A stretch of DNA of 64,000 bases. Source: Caballeronia telluris (GTDB taxonomy: Bacteria > Pseudomonadota > Gammaproteobacteria > Burkholderiales > Burkholderiaceae). The position numbers were made by a program, and so were the translations under genes. Under the pieces are notes generated by a model, which did no database searches, had not been told where the DNA came from, and worked only from the letters and a program-made list of their open reading frames with translations. The stretch's first letter is position 1, and each line of letters begins with the position of its first letter. Positions 35,471 through 44,717 of this stretch are shown here, piece after piece. The stretch spans positions 1 through 64,000 of the forward strand of contig NZ_FCNZ02000002.1 in assembly GCF_001544495.1 (NCBI RefSeq), given 5' to 3'.

Positions 35471-36743
35471 CGTGACCCGTCCCGCGCGCCTGGCGGCGCG
35501 GGCGCTGGCGACCGCGTTGCTGTGCGGCGCGTTCATGCAGCAGCCTGTATCGGCACAGGACGGCCCGCTCAAATTCGCCGTCATCGCCAATGCGCTGACG
35601 AGGCCCGCGGACGCAGCCCCCGTGCGTCAGTTGCTCGACTCGATTGGACGCGAGCGCGACATGGCGTTCATCGTCTACGACGGCAATATCAAGGGCCCTC
35701 TCGAACCCTGCCGCGACAGGATCTACAACGCGCGTCACGATCTGCTCGACGCATCGCGCACGCCGCTCGTATTGATTGCCGGACAGCACGACTGGGCCGA
35801 TTGCGGTGAGGCGCAGGCAGGCGGCTACGATCCCGTCGAGCGACTCGACTTCGTGCGCCAGCTCTTCTTCGGCGATTCGACTTCCCTTGGCTCCGCATCA
35901 TTCGCGCTCGCGCGGGAAAGCGAAGTCGCGCGCTTCAGGCCGTTTCGCGAGAACGTGCGCTGGCGGGCACAGGGCGTCGCGTTCGTCGGGCTGAACGCGC
36001 CCGGTCCGAACAATCACTATCTGACAGCGGGCGGACGCAACGGCGAGTTCGAGGACCGGACCGTCGCGAACGGATTCTGGCTCGAACACGCGGCGGAGTC
36101 CGCGCGACGCTCGGGCGAACGCGCGCTCGTCATCTTCCTCGAAGGCGATCCCGACTTCGCGCGTTACGAGCGACGCGACCGCTTCGCGTGGTTGCGCTTC
36201 ACGCGCGGCAATCAGCCACGCGACGGTTTCGTCGAATTCAAGCGCAGTCTCGTCAAGGTGGCCGAACTGTTTCGCGGTCCGGTGGTCGTCGTTCACGGTG
36301 CCGCGACGCCGGTCGCTGGCGGCTTTCTCATCGACCAGCCGCTGCACGACGAAAAAGGATCGCTCGTCGTGAATCTGACGCGCATTGCCGTCGCGCTGAA
36401 AAAACCGCAGGTGCAATGGCTAGAAGTGCAGACGGATGCGAACTGGCGGCCGCCATTCAGGGTGCGCGTGAGAGATGTCGCAAGACACAGCGCGGCGACG
36501 TCCGAACGACCAGACAAGCCGTATGAACTCCACGAGCCGCCGCCGGACGATGCGACCGCGTCCCAGCCTCGCGACGAGCTTCCCGCATCGTTGCCGCCAC
36601 CGGCCTTGCCGCCCGCGGCGCCCGGCGGGCTGCCGCCGATCCTCACGCCGCCCCAGGGCATGCCGCCGATCCTGCCGACGCCTGCCTCGGGCGTGCAGAA
36701 CGGCACGTATAAAGCCAATCCGGCGAGCGGCGCGGGAGAATGA
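35457..36743 (+). CDS. Exported calcineurin-like phosphoesterase-related protein, Pro-rich tail
   Basis: 428 residues. A signal peptide ([21 protein letters not shown]) is followed by a body resembling a metallophosphoesterase: [34 protein letters not shown] and [11 protein letters not shown] sit where the usual DxHxD, GDxxD, GNHE/D and GHxH motifs would be, but several metal ligands are changed. Catalysis is therefore doubtful. The last 90 residues are rich in Pro and Ala ([17 protein letters not shown]). The ATG lies 14 bases inside mutS, so translation is probably coupled. Most genomes of this group carry a similar protein beside mutS, but I cannot name its role. Confidence 0.65.
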   Translation: MHRVDVTRPARLAARALATALLCGAFMQQPVSAQDGPLKFAVIANALTRPADAAPVRQLLDSIGRERDMAFIVYDGNIKGPLEPCRDRIYNARHDLLDASRTPLVLIAGQHDWADCGEAQAGGYDPVERLDFVRQLFFGDSTSLGSASFALARESEVARFRPFRENVRWRAQGVAFVGLNAPGPNNHYLTAGGRNGEFEDRTVANGFWLEHAAESARRSGERALVIFLEGDPDFARYERRDRFAWLRFTRGNQPRDGFVEFKRSLVKVAELFRGPVVVVHGAATPVAGGFLIDQPLHDEKGSLVVNLTRIAVALKKPQVQWLEVQTDANWRPPFRVRVRDVARHSAATSERPDKPYELHEPPPDDATASQPRDELPASLPPPALPPAAPGGLPPILTPPQGMPPILPTPASGVQNGTYKANPASGAGE

Positions 36744-36745
36744 AA

Positions 36746-36772
36746 AAGGGCGCAGCGATTATCGCTGCGCCC
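36746..36772 (-). terminator. Bidirectional terminator between phosphoesterase and slyD genes
   Basis: AGGGCGCAGCGA (36747-36758) and TCGCTGCGCCCT (36762-36773) form a 12-base stem with a three-base loop. The T tail is on the minus strand (CTTTTTCATTC), so it mainly ends the slyD-type transcript; on the plus strand the tail is only TCTCTC. Confidence 0.8.
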
Positions 36773-36801
36773 TTCTCTCATGCGTTTGAACGGCGTGACG
36801 C

Positions 36802-37353
36802 TCAATGCAGCGTCGGGCCCGATTCCTTGCCGGGTTCGTCGTCGGCGTCGTCTTCGTCCTCGTCGAGAATCTCGAGGCCGTCGGCGCCATGCGCGTGCTG
36901 ATGTTCGATTTCATCCTCGGTTGCGGTGCGCACTTCCTGCACCGACAACGCAAAGCGCAGCGCCATGCCCGCGAGCGGATGATTGCCGTCGAGCACGACT
37001 TTGTCTTCCGCGACGTCCGTGACCGTGTAGATCAGCGAGTCGACGTCTTCTTCGCCGTCTTCCGGCGTGCCTTCGAACTGCATGCCGACTTCGAGCGGCT
37101 CGGGAAAGCGGCTGCGCGCTTCCACTTTCACGAGTTCGGGATCGTATTCGCCGAACGCGTCCACGGGCTCGAGCTGAATCTGCGTCTGATAACCGGCTTC
37201 CTGCCCGTCCAGCGCTTCCTCGATCTTGGGGAACGTGCCATCATAGCCGCCGTGCAGATAGACCATCGGCTCGTCGCTTTCCTCGATCAGATTGCCCTGC
37301 GCATCCGATAGCTTGTAGGCGACCGATACGACGGTGTCTTTTGCGATTTTCAT
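36802..37353 (-). CDS. slyD: FKBP-type peptidyl-prolyl isomerase, SlyD-like
   Basis: 183 residues from the ATG at 37353, with GGAGAATCC before it. The FKBP half is split by an insert-in-flap domain, as in SlyD: MKIAKDTVVSVAYKLSDAQG, YLHGGYDGTFPKIEEALDG, then LVKVEARSRFPEPLEVGMQF, and DGNHPLAGMALRFALSVQEV at the end of the fold. The tail is very acidic (LDEDEDDADDEPG) and has only a short HQHAH cluster where E. coli SlyD has a long His/Cys metal-binding tail. Transcribed divergently from the arginine hydroxylase gene across 33 bases. Confidence 0.93.
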   Translation of the reverse strand: MKIAKDTVVSVAYKLSDAQGNLIEESDEPMVYLHGGYDGTFPKIEEALDGQEAGYQTQIQLEPVDAFGEYDPELVKVEARSRFPEPLEVGMQFEGTPEDGEEDVDSLIYTVTDVAEDKVVLDGNHPLAGMALRFALSVQEVRTATEDEIEHQHAHGADGLEILDEDEDDADDEPGKESGPTLH

Positions 37354-37378
37354 TGGATTCTCCAAGATACAAGTCTCA

Positions 37379-37384
37379 ATTATA
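37379..37384 (-). promoter_or_regulatory. Possible -10 element for slyD
   Basis: TATAAT on the minus strand 26 bases before the slyD ATG, inside the 33-base gap. The expected -35 place falls within the divergent coding sequence (near 37402-37407) and does not match well, so strength is uncertain. Confidence 0.3.
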
Positions 37385-37386
37385 CG

Positions 37387-38595
37387 ATGCCAACGCGGCC
37401 CCTTGATGCAACCGCCGGACGGCCGAAAGCGCCGCTCCCGGACGAAGTGACACCCCTTTTGGGCAACCGGACGCCCGCGCAATTCATGCGCCGGTACTGG
37501 CAGAAAAAACCGCTCTTGATTCGCCAGGCGATTCCCGATATTCAGGCGCCGCTTTCGCGTGACGAACTGTTCGAACTCGCCGATCTCGACGACGTCGAGT
37601 CGCGCCTCATCACGCATTTTCGCAAGACTTGGGCGCTGGAACACGGACCGTTCGCCACCGACGAATTGCCTTCGGTGAAAAAGCGCGAATGGACGTTGCT
37701 CGTGCAAGGCGCGAACCTGCATCACGATCGCGCGCATGATCTGATGAACCGCTTTCGGTTCATCCCGGATGCGCGGCTCGACGATCTGATGATCTCCTAT
37801 GCGACCGACGGCGGCGGCGTCGGCCCGCACTTCGACTCCTATGACGTGTTCCTGCTGCAGGTCCACGGCAAGCGGCGCTGGAGAATCGGCGCACAACGCG
37901 ACCTCTCGCTAAAACCGGGAGTGCCGTTGAAAGTTTTACAGCATTTCGAGCCCGAGGAAGAATGGGTGCTGGAGCCGGGCGACATGCTCTATCTGCCGCC
38001 GCATATCGCCCACGACGGCATCGCCGAAGGCGAATGCATGACGTGTTCGATCGGCTTTCGCGCGCCGTCCAAGCAAGAGATCACGGGGCAGTTTCTCTAT
38101 CATCTTGCCGAGCGCTCGGGCGATTCGGACGTCCCGGCCGCGCACTATCGCGATCCGAAGCAGCCGGCGGTGAGCCGTCCGGCAGAGCTGCCGCAGCTTC
38201 TGCTCGAACGGGTTGGCGCGATCCTTGCGAACGTCACATGGCACGAAAAGGACGTTGCGTCATTCGTCGGGTCTTATTTGAGCGAGCCGAAAGCGAACGT
38301 AGTCTTCGACCCGCCCGCTCGACCGCTCACCGAGCAGAAGTTCATTGAACGAGCGAAGAAGTCCGGTTTGAGGCTCGACCGAAAGACGATGTTGCTTTAC
38401 GACAAGCGCTCATATTTTCTCAATGGCGAACCTGAATTGCTTGAGCCAAAACTCAGAAAATGGCTCCCTGAATTGGCGAATAACCGGCATTTGGAGGCGA
38501 AACGCTTTGTAACACTTGCGGACGATTCGACAATGACATCCCTCCTGCACGAGTGGTATCGTGCGGGCTGGATTCAGGTCGACGCTTACGCCTGA
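37387..38595 (+). CDS. roxA: JmjC/cupin-type 50S ribosomal protein arginine hydroxylase (YcfD/RoxA-like)
   Basis: 402 residues. Fe(II)/2-oxoglutarate oxygenase of the cupin_4 family; E. coli YcfD hydroxylates Arg81 of ribosomal protein L16. The iron triad is visible: HFDSYD (H and D) in GGVGPHFDSYDVFLLQVHG, and the distal His in LYLPPHIAHDGIAEGE. WQKKPLLIRQAIP is the usual N-terminal signature. The C-terminal winged-helix-like part has RLDRKTMLLYDKRSYFLNGE. It is slightly longer than YcfD (373). Confidence 0.9.
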   Translation: MPTRPLDATAGRPKAPLPDEVTPLLGNRTPAQFMRRYWQKKPLLIRQAIPDIQAPLSRDELFELADLDDVESRLITHFRKTWALEHGPFATDELPSVKKREWTLLVQGANLHHDRAHDLMNRFRFIPDARLDDLMISYATDGGGVGPHFDSYDVFLLQVHGKRRWRIGAQRDLSLKPGVPLKVLQHFEPEEEWVLEPGDMLYLPPHIAHDGIAEGECMTCSIGFRAPSKQEITGQFLYHLAERSGDSDVPAAHYRDPKQPAVSRPAELPQLLLERVGAILANVTWHEKDVASFVGSYLSEPKANVVFDPPARPLTEQKFIERAKKSGLRLDRKTMLLYDKRSYFLNGEPELLEPKLRKWLPELANNRHLEAKRFVTLADDSTMTSLLHEWYRAGWIQVDAYA

Positions 38596-38690
38596 CGTAA
38601 AGCCCGTCCGGCTGTTCCATAACGTGAAAATTTGTATGAGAAAGACAACGTATTGGCCCTGCATTTATCGACGGTCGATACGAAAGTGCA

Positions 38691-38736
38691 TATAATTTCC
38701 GCCCAAGCCGCGGGAAGTCTCACACTCAAATATAAT
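38691..38736 (+). promoter_or_regulatory. Two TATAAT boxes upstream of the Ala/Ser-rich lipoprotein
   Basis: Perfect -10 consensus hexamers at 38691-38696 and 38731-38736, exactly 40 bases apart. Neither has a good -35 at 16-18 bases. They lie 133 and 93 bases before the ATG at 38829. The first could also serve as an A+T-rich element. Confidence 0.3.
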
Positions 38737-38828
38737 GTGGGTCTCCGCGAGCGGCCCTGGTCGGTGTCTCAAGCACATTACCGGTAATTTGCGCTGTTGC
38801 TTACCTTTAACCATAAAAGGACGTGATC

Positions 38829-39083
38829 ATGAAGAAATCTCTCCTCGTAGCATCCCTGTTGGCTGCTGTTGCTCTGGCTGCATGCAACAAGTCTAGCGAT
38901 ACGGCTGCTCCGGGCGCTGCAAGCGATACGTCGGCTGCTTCGGCACCGGCTGCTGCTGCATCGGACGCAAACGCTGCAGCATCGAGCGCATCGGCTGCTG
39001 CGAGCGACGCTTCGTCGGCTGCTGCTGCTGCTTCGGACACGGCTGCTTCGGCTGCTGCTCCGGCATCGGGCGCAAGCCAGTAA
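38829..39083 (+). CDS. Small Ala/Ser-rich lipoprotein
   Basis: 84 residues. Lipobox VALAAC with Cys19 predicts a lipid-anchored envelope protein. The mature part is almost only Ala, Ser and Asp in degenerate repeats (AAASDANAAASSASAAASDA), probably disordered. AAAGGA stands seven bases before the ATG. It stands alone with its own terminator and upstream TATAAT boxes, suggesting high expression. Similar proteins are common in Burkholderiaceae; function unknown. Confidence 0.8.
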   Translation: MKKSLLVASLLAAVALAACNKSSDTAAPGAASDTSAASAPAAAASDANAAASSASAAASDASSAAAAASDTAASAAAPASGASQ

Positions 39084-39117
39084 GGCTTGCATGCGGGTCC
39101 CGCCAAGGGACTTGCGT

Positions 39118-39147
39118 AAAAAAACCGGCTCTCGAGCCGGTTTTTTT
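39118..39147. terminator. Bidirectional rho-independent terminator
   Basis: AAAAAAACCGGCT (39118-39130) and AGCCGGTTTTTTT (39135-39147) around CTCG. Both strands have long T tails, so it ends the lipoprotein gene (plus) and the convergent MBL gene (minus). Confidence 0.9.
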
Positions 39148-39194
39148 ACGCCTGCGGTTTGATCGCCGCGATTGTTCAGTTCACGCAGGATGGC

Positions 39195-39968
39195 TCATAG
39201 CGTGAGCCAGTCGAAACCTTCCGCCTGCGTCGCGACGACCACATCGACCGCCGACGCCCCCAGCACCGTCGCCAGCGCCGTCTGCGCGAGATGCGGCAGA
39301 TTGTTCTGCTGGCTCAGATGCGCGGCCACCAGATGCCGCAGCTTCGAACGATCGAGCGTGGCGAGAATTGCCGCCGCCGCGTCGTTGTTCAGATGCCCAT
39401 GCGTGCCGCCGATACGCGCCTTCAACGATGCCGGATAGCGGCTCGTCGCGAGCATCTGCAGGTCGTGATTGGATTCGAGCACGAGTGCGTCGCAGCCGGA
39501 CAGGACGCTCGTGATATGCGGCGTCGACACGCCGACATCGGTCAGGACACCGAGGCGGCTCGCGCCGTCGGAGAAGACGTATTGCAGCGGCTCGCGCGCG
39601 TCGTGCGGCACGGTATAGGGCAGCACCGACAGATCGCCGATGGCGACGCTCTCGTCGCCCCACAGCACGTGCAGATCGACCGGGGCTTCGTCGGCGCCGA
39701 TCGCGCGCGCCGTGCCCCAGCTCATATGGAGCGGAATGGACCATTTGCGGCCGAGCGTCAGCGCGCTGCCGATATGATCCGTGTGCTCATGGGTGATGAC
39801 GATCGCGTCGAGATCCTCGACGCTCAAGCCCAGCCGGCCAAGTCGGCGCTCCACTTCCTTCGCTGAAAAGCCGCAGTCGAGCAGCACGCGGGTGGTCGTC
39901 GTGCCGCACTGCGCCTCGACGAGCAACGCATTGCCTTCACTACCGCTGCCGAGACTCGCGAATCGCAC
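39195..39968 (-). CDS. MBL-fold metallo-hydrolase (YycJ/WalJ-like)
   Basis: 257 residues. Metallo-beta-lactamase fold with the motif THEHTDHIGSALTL near residue 60 and further ligands in GTHGHLNND and ESNHDLQML. The opening MRFASLGSGSEGNALLVE is typical of the YycJ (WalJ) group, which includes exonuclease-like proteins in Gram-positive bacteria. In this group it lies beside bamC and dapA. The substrate is unknown. Confidence 0.85.
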   Translation of the reverse strand: MRFASLGSGSEGNALLVEAQCGTTTTRVLLDCGFSAKEVERRLGRLGLSVEDLDAIVITHEHTDHIGSALTLGRKWSIPLHMSWGTARAIGADEAPVDLHVLWGDESVAIGDLSVLPYTVPHDAREPLQYVFSDGASRLGVLTDVGVSTPHITSVLSGCDALVLESNHDLQMLATSRYPASLKARIGGTHGHLNNDAAAAILATLDRSKLRHLVAAHLSQQNNLPHLAQTALATVLGASAVDVVVATQAEGFDWLTL

Positions 39969-39978
39969 GGCCCTTCGC

Positions 39979-41121
39979 TCAGTTCAACTGGGCGTGCAGC
40001 AGCGAGACGATCCGCTGCGCATCCGACGAACCATCCAGTTGTCCGTTCGAATCGACGACCGCGACCTGCGTCATCGAATCCGCCTTCGGGCGAACGTTGA
40101 CGAGGAACTGACGCGTGGGCGTCGGCGTGTTGCTCGAGAAGAACTTGCCAAAGAGGCCGTCCTTCTTCAGTTCCTGCATGGAATCCGAGTAATGCACGTA
40201 ATACAGGCCCTTTTCGCGGTCGCGGTTGTCGACCGTGAAGTTCGTACGGTCGAGCGCCAGTCCGACGCGCAGCCATGCACGATCGAATGGCTCGGCGATG
40301 TCGAGCGTCGACGCGTTGCCCGCCGTCTCCACCGCCACCTTCGCGCCGGCCGGGCGCGCATCGGTGATCAGCTGCTTCGCCTGCGCGTCGGTCAGGCCGA
40401 ACTTCTCCATGATCTTCGCGAGGAACGCAGCTTCGAGCGCCGGATTGCGCGGCCGAGCTTCCCAGCGCGAGGACGTCTTGTCCTGTCCCGTCAGCACTTC
40501 TTCCATCGCGCTGTGCGTGACGGAGATGTCGGTCGAACCGTTCGCCGCGCGATCCACCTGCGTGCGGAACATGTCACGCGTACCCGACGAATATGCAAAG
40601 TCGACCAGCTTGCCAATGCTCTTTCTAAACCAGTCGTCCGGAATGTTCGCGCGGTTCTCGGCCCAGTCGGTCGCCATGATGCCGGTCTGCGGCGCATCGG
40701 TCTTGAGCGTGAAGCCGCTCTCCTGCCAGAACTCCTGCAACTGCGGCCAGACCTGGTCGGGCGTGCGACCGTCGACGACGAGCCAGCGACGGTCGCTGTC
40801 ACGCTCGACGTGCATTCCGTAGGGATCCTGCGCGGTCGGCACGCCGAGCGTGGCGTTGCCGGCCGGCGTGAGCGCGCGCTCGGTGCCGCCGCCAAGCGCA
40901 TTCACTTTCGGCGGCGCGGCGTAACGCTGGCTGATGTCGGCGGTCGAGAGATCGGACGGCACGTTGAGCGACGGCGCGGTTTCAGCGGCCTTGTAGTTGA
41001 CGCGATCGGGTGCGAGCCAGTCGTTCAGCGTATCGCAACCGGAAAGCGCGACGACCGTGGCGAGGCCAAGCGACAGCGCGCTCAGGCGCGCGGCGTGAGT
41101 GGAGAGTGCGGATCGTTTCAT
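39979..41121 (-). CDS. bamC: Outer membrane assembly lipoprotein BamC (NlpB)
   Basis: 380 residues. Signal peptide with lipobox VALSGC (Cys29). BamC is a lipoprotein of the BAM complex that folds outer-membrane beta barrels. After the anchor comes the disordered BamD-binding stretch (NYKAAETAPSLNVPSDLS) and two helix-grip domains (RWLVVDGRTPDQVWPQLQEF; RAWLRVGLALDRTNFTVDN). Order dapA-bamC is the same as in enteric bacteria. The MBL gene follows 10 bases downstream. Confidence 0.93.
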   Translation of the reverse strand: MKRSALSTHAARLSALSLGLATVVALSGCDTLNDWLAPDRVNYKAAETAPSLNVPSDLSTADISQRYAAPPKVNALGGGTERALTPAGNATLGVPTAQDPYGMHVERDSDRRWLVVDGRTPDQVWPQLQEFWQESGFTLKTDAPQTGIMATDWAENRANIPDDWFRKSIGKLVDFAYSSGTRDMFRTQVDRAANGSTDISVTHSAMEEVLTGQDKTSSRWEARPRNPALEAAFLAKIMEKFGLTDAQAKQLITDARPAGAKVAVETAGNASTLDIAEPFDRAWLRVGLALDRTNFTVDNRDREKGLYYVHYSDSMQELKKDGLFGKFFSSNTPTPTRQFLVNVRPKADSMTQVAVVDSNGQLDGSSDAQRIVSLLHAQLN

Positions 41122-41303
41122 GAGGTCCTTCGTGATGCTGAAAGCGCGTTGCCTCGTGCGGATGCCGGGGAACGGAGTCGATAACGAATTCGATGAATGA
41201 AGACGGCTAGCGACGGTTGTGGACTGGCTGCATGGTCGATCCCGATGAATGGCGGCGGCACGGTCTAATGCGTCATGTGCGCGCCGCTGCCATCGATCGG
41301 GTC

Positions 41304-42209
41304 TTAGGCCAGGAGCCCTGTTTCGCGCAAGGCATCACGCACGATGTCGTGATAGCGCGCGTCGAGCGGCGTGAGCGGAAGGCGAATGCCGCCTTCCATG
41401 CGGCCCATTGCTTCGAGCGCCCACTTCGCAGGAATCGGGTTCGATTCGCAGAAGAGCTGTTTGTGAAGCGAAAGAAGCTTCAGATGAATCTTGCGGGCGG
41501 TGATCGCGTCGCCTTCGAGCGCGGCGCGGCACAGTTCGCTCATCGCTTTCGGCGCGACGTTCGCGGTGACCGAGATGTTGCCGTGACCGCCGAGCAGCAT
41601 CAGCGCGATCGCGGTCGGATCGTCGCCGCTGAAGATGCCGAAGCCGGCCGGTGCGTGCTTGATCAGGTGCGCCGCGCGGTCGATGTTGCCCGTCGCTTCC
41701 TTCACACCGATGATGCCCGGCACGCCGGCGAGGCGCAGGATCGTTTCGTTGTTCATGTCGGCCACGGTGCGGCTCGGCACGTTGTACAACACGACCGGCA
41801 GGTCGACCGATTCCGCGATCTTCACGAAATGGCGGTACATGCCTTCCTGCGTCGGCTTGTTGTAATACGGGACGACTTGAAGCGTGGCGTCGGCGCCGAC
41901 CTTTTTCGCCGCCTTCGACAATTCGACGGCCTCGGCCGTGGAATTGCCGCCCGCGCCCGCGATGATCGGAAAGCGGCCGGCCGTGTGCTCGACTGCCGTC
42001 TGCACCATCAGGACGTGTTCCTCGACCGAAAGCGTGGCCGACTCGCCGCTCGTGCCGACGACGACGAGGCCGTTCGAGCCTTCCGCGACGTGCCAGTCGA
42101 TCAGTTTTCGAAACGCCGGCAGATCGAGACTACCGTCCTCGTGCATCGGGGTGACGATGGCAGGAATGCTGCCGCGGATCTGGATGCCGCCGTGTGTTCC
42201 GTTTGTCAT
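41304..42209 (-). CDS. dapA: 4-hydroxy-tetrahydrodipicolinate synthase
   Basis: 301 residues. Condenses aspartate semialdehyde with pyruvate, towards diaminopimelate and lysine. TIM-barrel aldolase with the Schiff-base Lys in [14 protein letters not shown], the Tyr of [10 protein letters not shown], and [10 protein letters not shown] near residue 50. Followed by bamC after 182 bases. Confidence 0.97.
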   Translation of the reverse strand: MTNGTHGGIQIRGSIPAIVTPMHEDGSLDLPAFRKLIDWHVAEGSNGLVVVGTSGESATLSVEEHVLMVQTAVEHTAGRFPIIAGAGGNSTAEAVELSKAAKKVGADATLQVVPYYNKPTQEGMYRHFVKIAESVDLPVVLYNVPSRTVADMNNETILRLAGVPGIIGVKEATGNIDRAAHLIKHAPAGFGIFSGDDPTAIALMLLGGHGNISVTANVAPKAMSELCRAALEGDAITARKIHLKLLSLHKQLFCESNPIPAKWALEAMGRMEGGIRLPLTPLDARYHDIVRDALRETGLLA

Positions 42210-42251
42210 GAAACGCTATGAATTTGATCGGTAAACCGCGATTGTAGCGGA

Positions 42252-42845
42252 TTAGCCCGCCAGATCGTAACGCGGCGGAAGCGACGCAGTGTTACGAACG
42301 GTGAGGCCGGTTGAGGATCGGTCCGGCTCGCGGACCGCGCAGATTCGTTGCACGTAGGATGCGCGCGGATCGCTCGTAAAGCCATCCTGAAAAGCGATGA
42401 TCCGCAGGCGCGAATGAAACGCATCGATGAGTTCGCCGGGCGCGAGCAGAAATGCCGGATTGGACGGCTTGCCGACGGTTTCGTTGCCGAGCGCGAAGGT
42501 TTCGTAGATCAGGATGCCGCCCGCGGCGAGCGCGTCGGCGAGATGCGGAAAGAGCGGGCGATGCAGGTAACGCGTCACGACGACGGCGGCGAATTTTTCA
42601 TCGGCCGGGAGCGGCCACGGCGCGTTTTCCAGATCGGCCGCGCGCGTGGCGATCCGCTCGATGCCCGAGAGCGAGCCGAGCGCTTCCTCGTCGCGGTCGA
42701 CGGCGAGCACCGGATGTCCGCGCGACGCGAACCAGCGCGCGTGTCGGCCGCTGCCCGCCGCGACGTCGAGCACCGCCCCGCCCGCCTCGACGAGATGCGC
42801 CCATTGCCGCACCCAGGCGCTCGCGAAGTCCGCCCCGTGTTCCAT
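42252..42845 (-). CDS. SAM-dependent methyltransferase (TehB-like)
   Basis: 197 residues from the ATG at 42845, which shares one base with the trpS stop (TAATG). Class I motif GGAVLDVAAGSGRHARWFA at about residue 25 and acidic LAVDRDEEAL fit SAM binding. The overall pattern resembles TehB-like or UbiE-like small methyltransferases; no substrate motif is visible. Coupled translation with trpS. Confidence 0.85.
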   Translation of the reverse strand: MEHGADFASAWVRQWAHLVEAGGAVLDVAAGSGRHARWFASRGHPVLAVDRDEEALGSLSGIERIATRAADLENAPWPLPADEKFAAVVVTRYLHRPLFPHLADALAAGGILIYETFALGNETVGKPSNPAFLLAPGELIDAFHSRLRIIAFQDGFTSDPRASYVQRICAVREPDRSSTGLTVRNTASLPPRYDLAG

Positions 42846-44047
42846 TAGTTGTACGAGAGCCCCATCGCTTCGCGCACGTCGCGCATCGTTTCGGTGGCGA
42901 ACTTGCGCGCCTTGTCGCAGCCGTCTGCGACGATCGCGCGCAGCAGCGACGGATCGTCCATGTATTTTTGCGCGCGCTCGAGCATCGGCTGCTGCTCGCG
43001 CAGGATGCCCTCGATCACCGGCTGCTTGCAGTCGAGACACCCGATGCCGGCGGTGCGGCAGCCCTTTTGCACCCATTCGTGCGTGGCTTCGTCGGTGTAG
43101 GCCTGATGCAGCTGCCACACCGGGCACTTGTCCGGATCGCCCGGATCGGTGCGGCGCACGCGCGCGGGGTCGGTCGGCATCGTGCGGACCTTTTTCGTGA
43201 TCGTTTCCGCGTCTTCGCGCAGGCCGATCGTGTTGCCGTACGACTTCGACATCTTCTGGCCGTCGAGGCCCGGCATGCGCGATTCGGCCGTGAGCAGCAC
43301 TTGCGGCTCGACCAGAATCAGCTTGCGCGCGCCTTCCAGATAGCCGAAGAGCCGCTCGCGATCGTTCATCGACAGGCTTTGCGACTCCTGCAGCATCGCG
43401 CGCGCCTGTTCGAGCGCTTCGTCGTCGCCTTCCTGCTGGTACGCGACGCGCAGCTCGTGGTACAGCTTCGCACGCTTGCCGCCGAGTTTCTTCGCGGCGT
43501 CGAGGGCCTTCTCCTCGAAATCCGGCTCCTTGCCGTACAGATAATTGAAGCGGCGCGCGATTTCACGCGTCATTTCGACGTGCGGCACCTGATCCTCGCC
43601 GACCGGCACGAGCGACGCACGATAGAGCAGGATGTCGGCGGCCATCAGCACGGGATAGCCGAGAAAACCGTACGTCGACAGGTCCTTTTCCTTCAGCTTC
43701 TCCATCTGCTCCTTGTAGGTCGGCACGCGTTCGAGCCAGCCGAGCGGCGTCGCCATGCCGAGCAAAAGCGACAGTTCGGCGTGCTCGGGCACGCGGCTCT
43801 GGATGAAAAGCGTCGCCTGCGCCGGATCGATGCCGGACGCGAGCCAGTCGATCAGCACTTCCCAGACGTTCTTCTCGATCACTTCGGGCGTTTCGTAGTG
43901 CGTCGTGAGCGCGTGCCAGTCGACGACGGCGAAGAAGCACGGGTACTCGGACTGCAGCCGCACCCAGTTTTTCAGCACGCCGTGATAGTGGCCGAGATGC
44001 AGCGAGCCGGTCGGCCGCATGCCTGAGAAGATACGGTCAGGGAACAT
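42845..44047 (-). CDS. trpS: Tryptophanyl-tRNA synthetase
   Basis: 400 residues from the ATG at 44047 (MFPDRIFSGMRPTGSLHLGH). HIGH motif is LHLGHYHG and KMSKS motif is QKMSKSYGNTI. It is longer than the 334-residue E. coli enzyme because of an insertion with Cys residues (GCRTAGIGCLDCKQPV) that may bind a metal or iron-sulfur cluster, as in a TrpRS group found in several bacteria. The M50 protease gene ends 4 bases before. Confidence 0.96.
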   Translation of the reverse strand: MFPDRIFSGMRPTGSLHLGHYHGVLKNWVRLQSEYPCFFAVVDWHALTTHYETPEVIEKNVWEVLIDWLASGIDPAQATLFIQSRVPEHAELSLLLGMATPLGWLERVPTYKEQMEKLKEKDLSTYGFLGYPVLMAADILLYRASLVPVGEDQVPHVEMTREIARRFNYLYGKEPDFEEKALDAAKKLGGKRAKLYHELRVAYQQEGDDEALEQARAMLQESQSLSMNDRERLFGYLEGARKLILVEPQVLLTAESRMPGLDGQKMSKSYGNTIGLREDAETITKKVRTMPTDPARVRRTDPGDPDKCPVWQLHQAYTDEATHEWVQKGCRTAGIGCLDCKQPVIEGILREQQPMLERAQKYMDDPSLLRAIVADGCDKARKFATETMRDVREAMGLSYN

Positions 44048-44051
44048 GGTT

Positions 44052-44717
44052 TTATAAGAAGAACGAGGCAAAGGGATTCAGAATGGCCGACACCGCCGCA
44101 TAACCGATGTTCACGAGCGGACTCAGCCAGAACCGCGTGAGGACACCCGTCACGACGAGCGCCATCACGATGAAAAAGCCGTACGGTTCGAGCCGTTGCA
44201 GCGCAAGCGACGCGCGGATCGGCAACAGCGCCATCAGCACGCGGCCGCCGTCGAGCGGGGGCAGCGGAAAGAGATTCAGCACGCCGAGCACGAGATTCAC
44301 GCCGACGCCCGCGGCCGCCATGCGCGTAAAAAACGCCTCGTCGACGTGAAAGCCGGCAAGCGCGACCGCGATCACGCCCCACACGAGCGCCTGCACGAAG
44401 TTGCTGGCCGGACCGGCCGCGGCGACCCAGAGGCTGCCCCAGCGCGGATTGCGCAGGTTGCCGAACGCGACCGGAACGGGCTTCGCGTAGCCGAACATGA
44501 AGGCGCCGCTCGTGACGAAATAGAGAACGATCGGGATGACGATGGTGCCGAGGGGGTCGATGTGCCGCATCGGATTGAACGATACGCGGCCGAGCACGTA
44601 GGCGGTGTTGTCGCCGAGCAGGCGTGCGACATAGCCGTGCGCGGCCTCGTGCAGCGTGATCGCGAAAATCACCGGGAGCGCGTAGACCGCGATTGTCTGT
44701 ATCAGGGAAGAATCCAT
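44052..44717 (-). CDS. Site-2 protease family (M50) membrane metalloprotease
   Basis: 221 residues with five or six membrane segments. Zinc motif HEAAH (about residues 23-27) in the first segment and LPPLDGGRVLMALLP for the third ligand. It belongs to the short single-domain M50 branch without PDZ domains. The substrate is unknown. It is linked to trpS in many Burkholderiales. Confidence 0.9.
   Translation of the reverse strand: MDSSLIQTIAVYALPVIFAITLHEAAHGYVARLLGDNTAYVLGRVSFNPMRHIDPLGTIVIPIVLYFVTSGAFMFGYAKPVPVAFGNLRNPRWGSLWVAAAGPASNFVQALVWGVIAVALAGFHVDEAFFTRMAAAGVGVNLVLGVLNLFPLPPLDGGRVLMALLPIRASLALQRLEPYGFFIVMALVVTGVLTRFWLSPLVNIGYAAVSAILNPFASFFL

Noticed and set aside
38870-39083. DNA tandem repeat array in the Ala/Ser-rich gene
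   Set aside because: The repeats are at protein level (GCTGCT, GCATCG variants) and degenerate at DNA level; no regular period.
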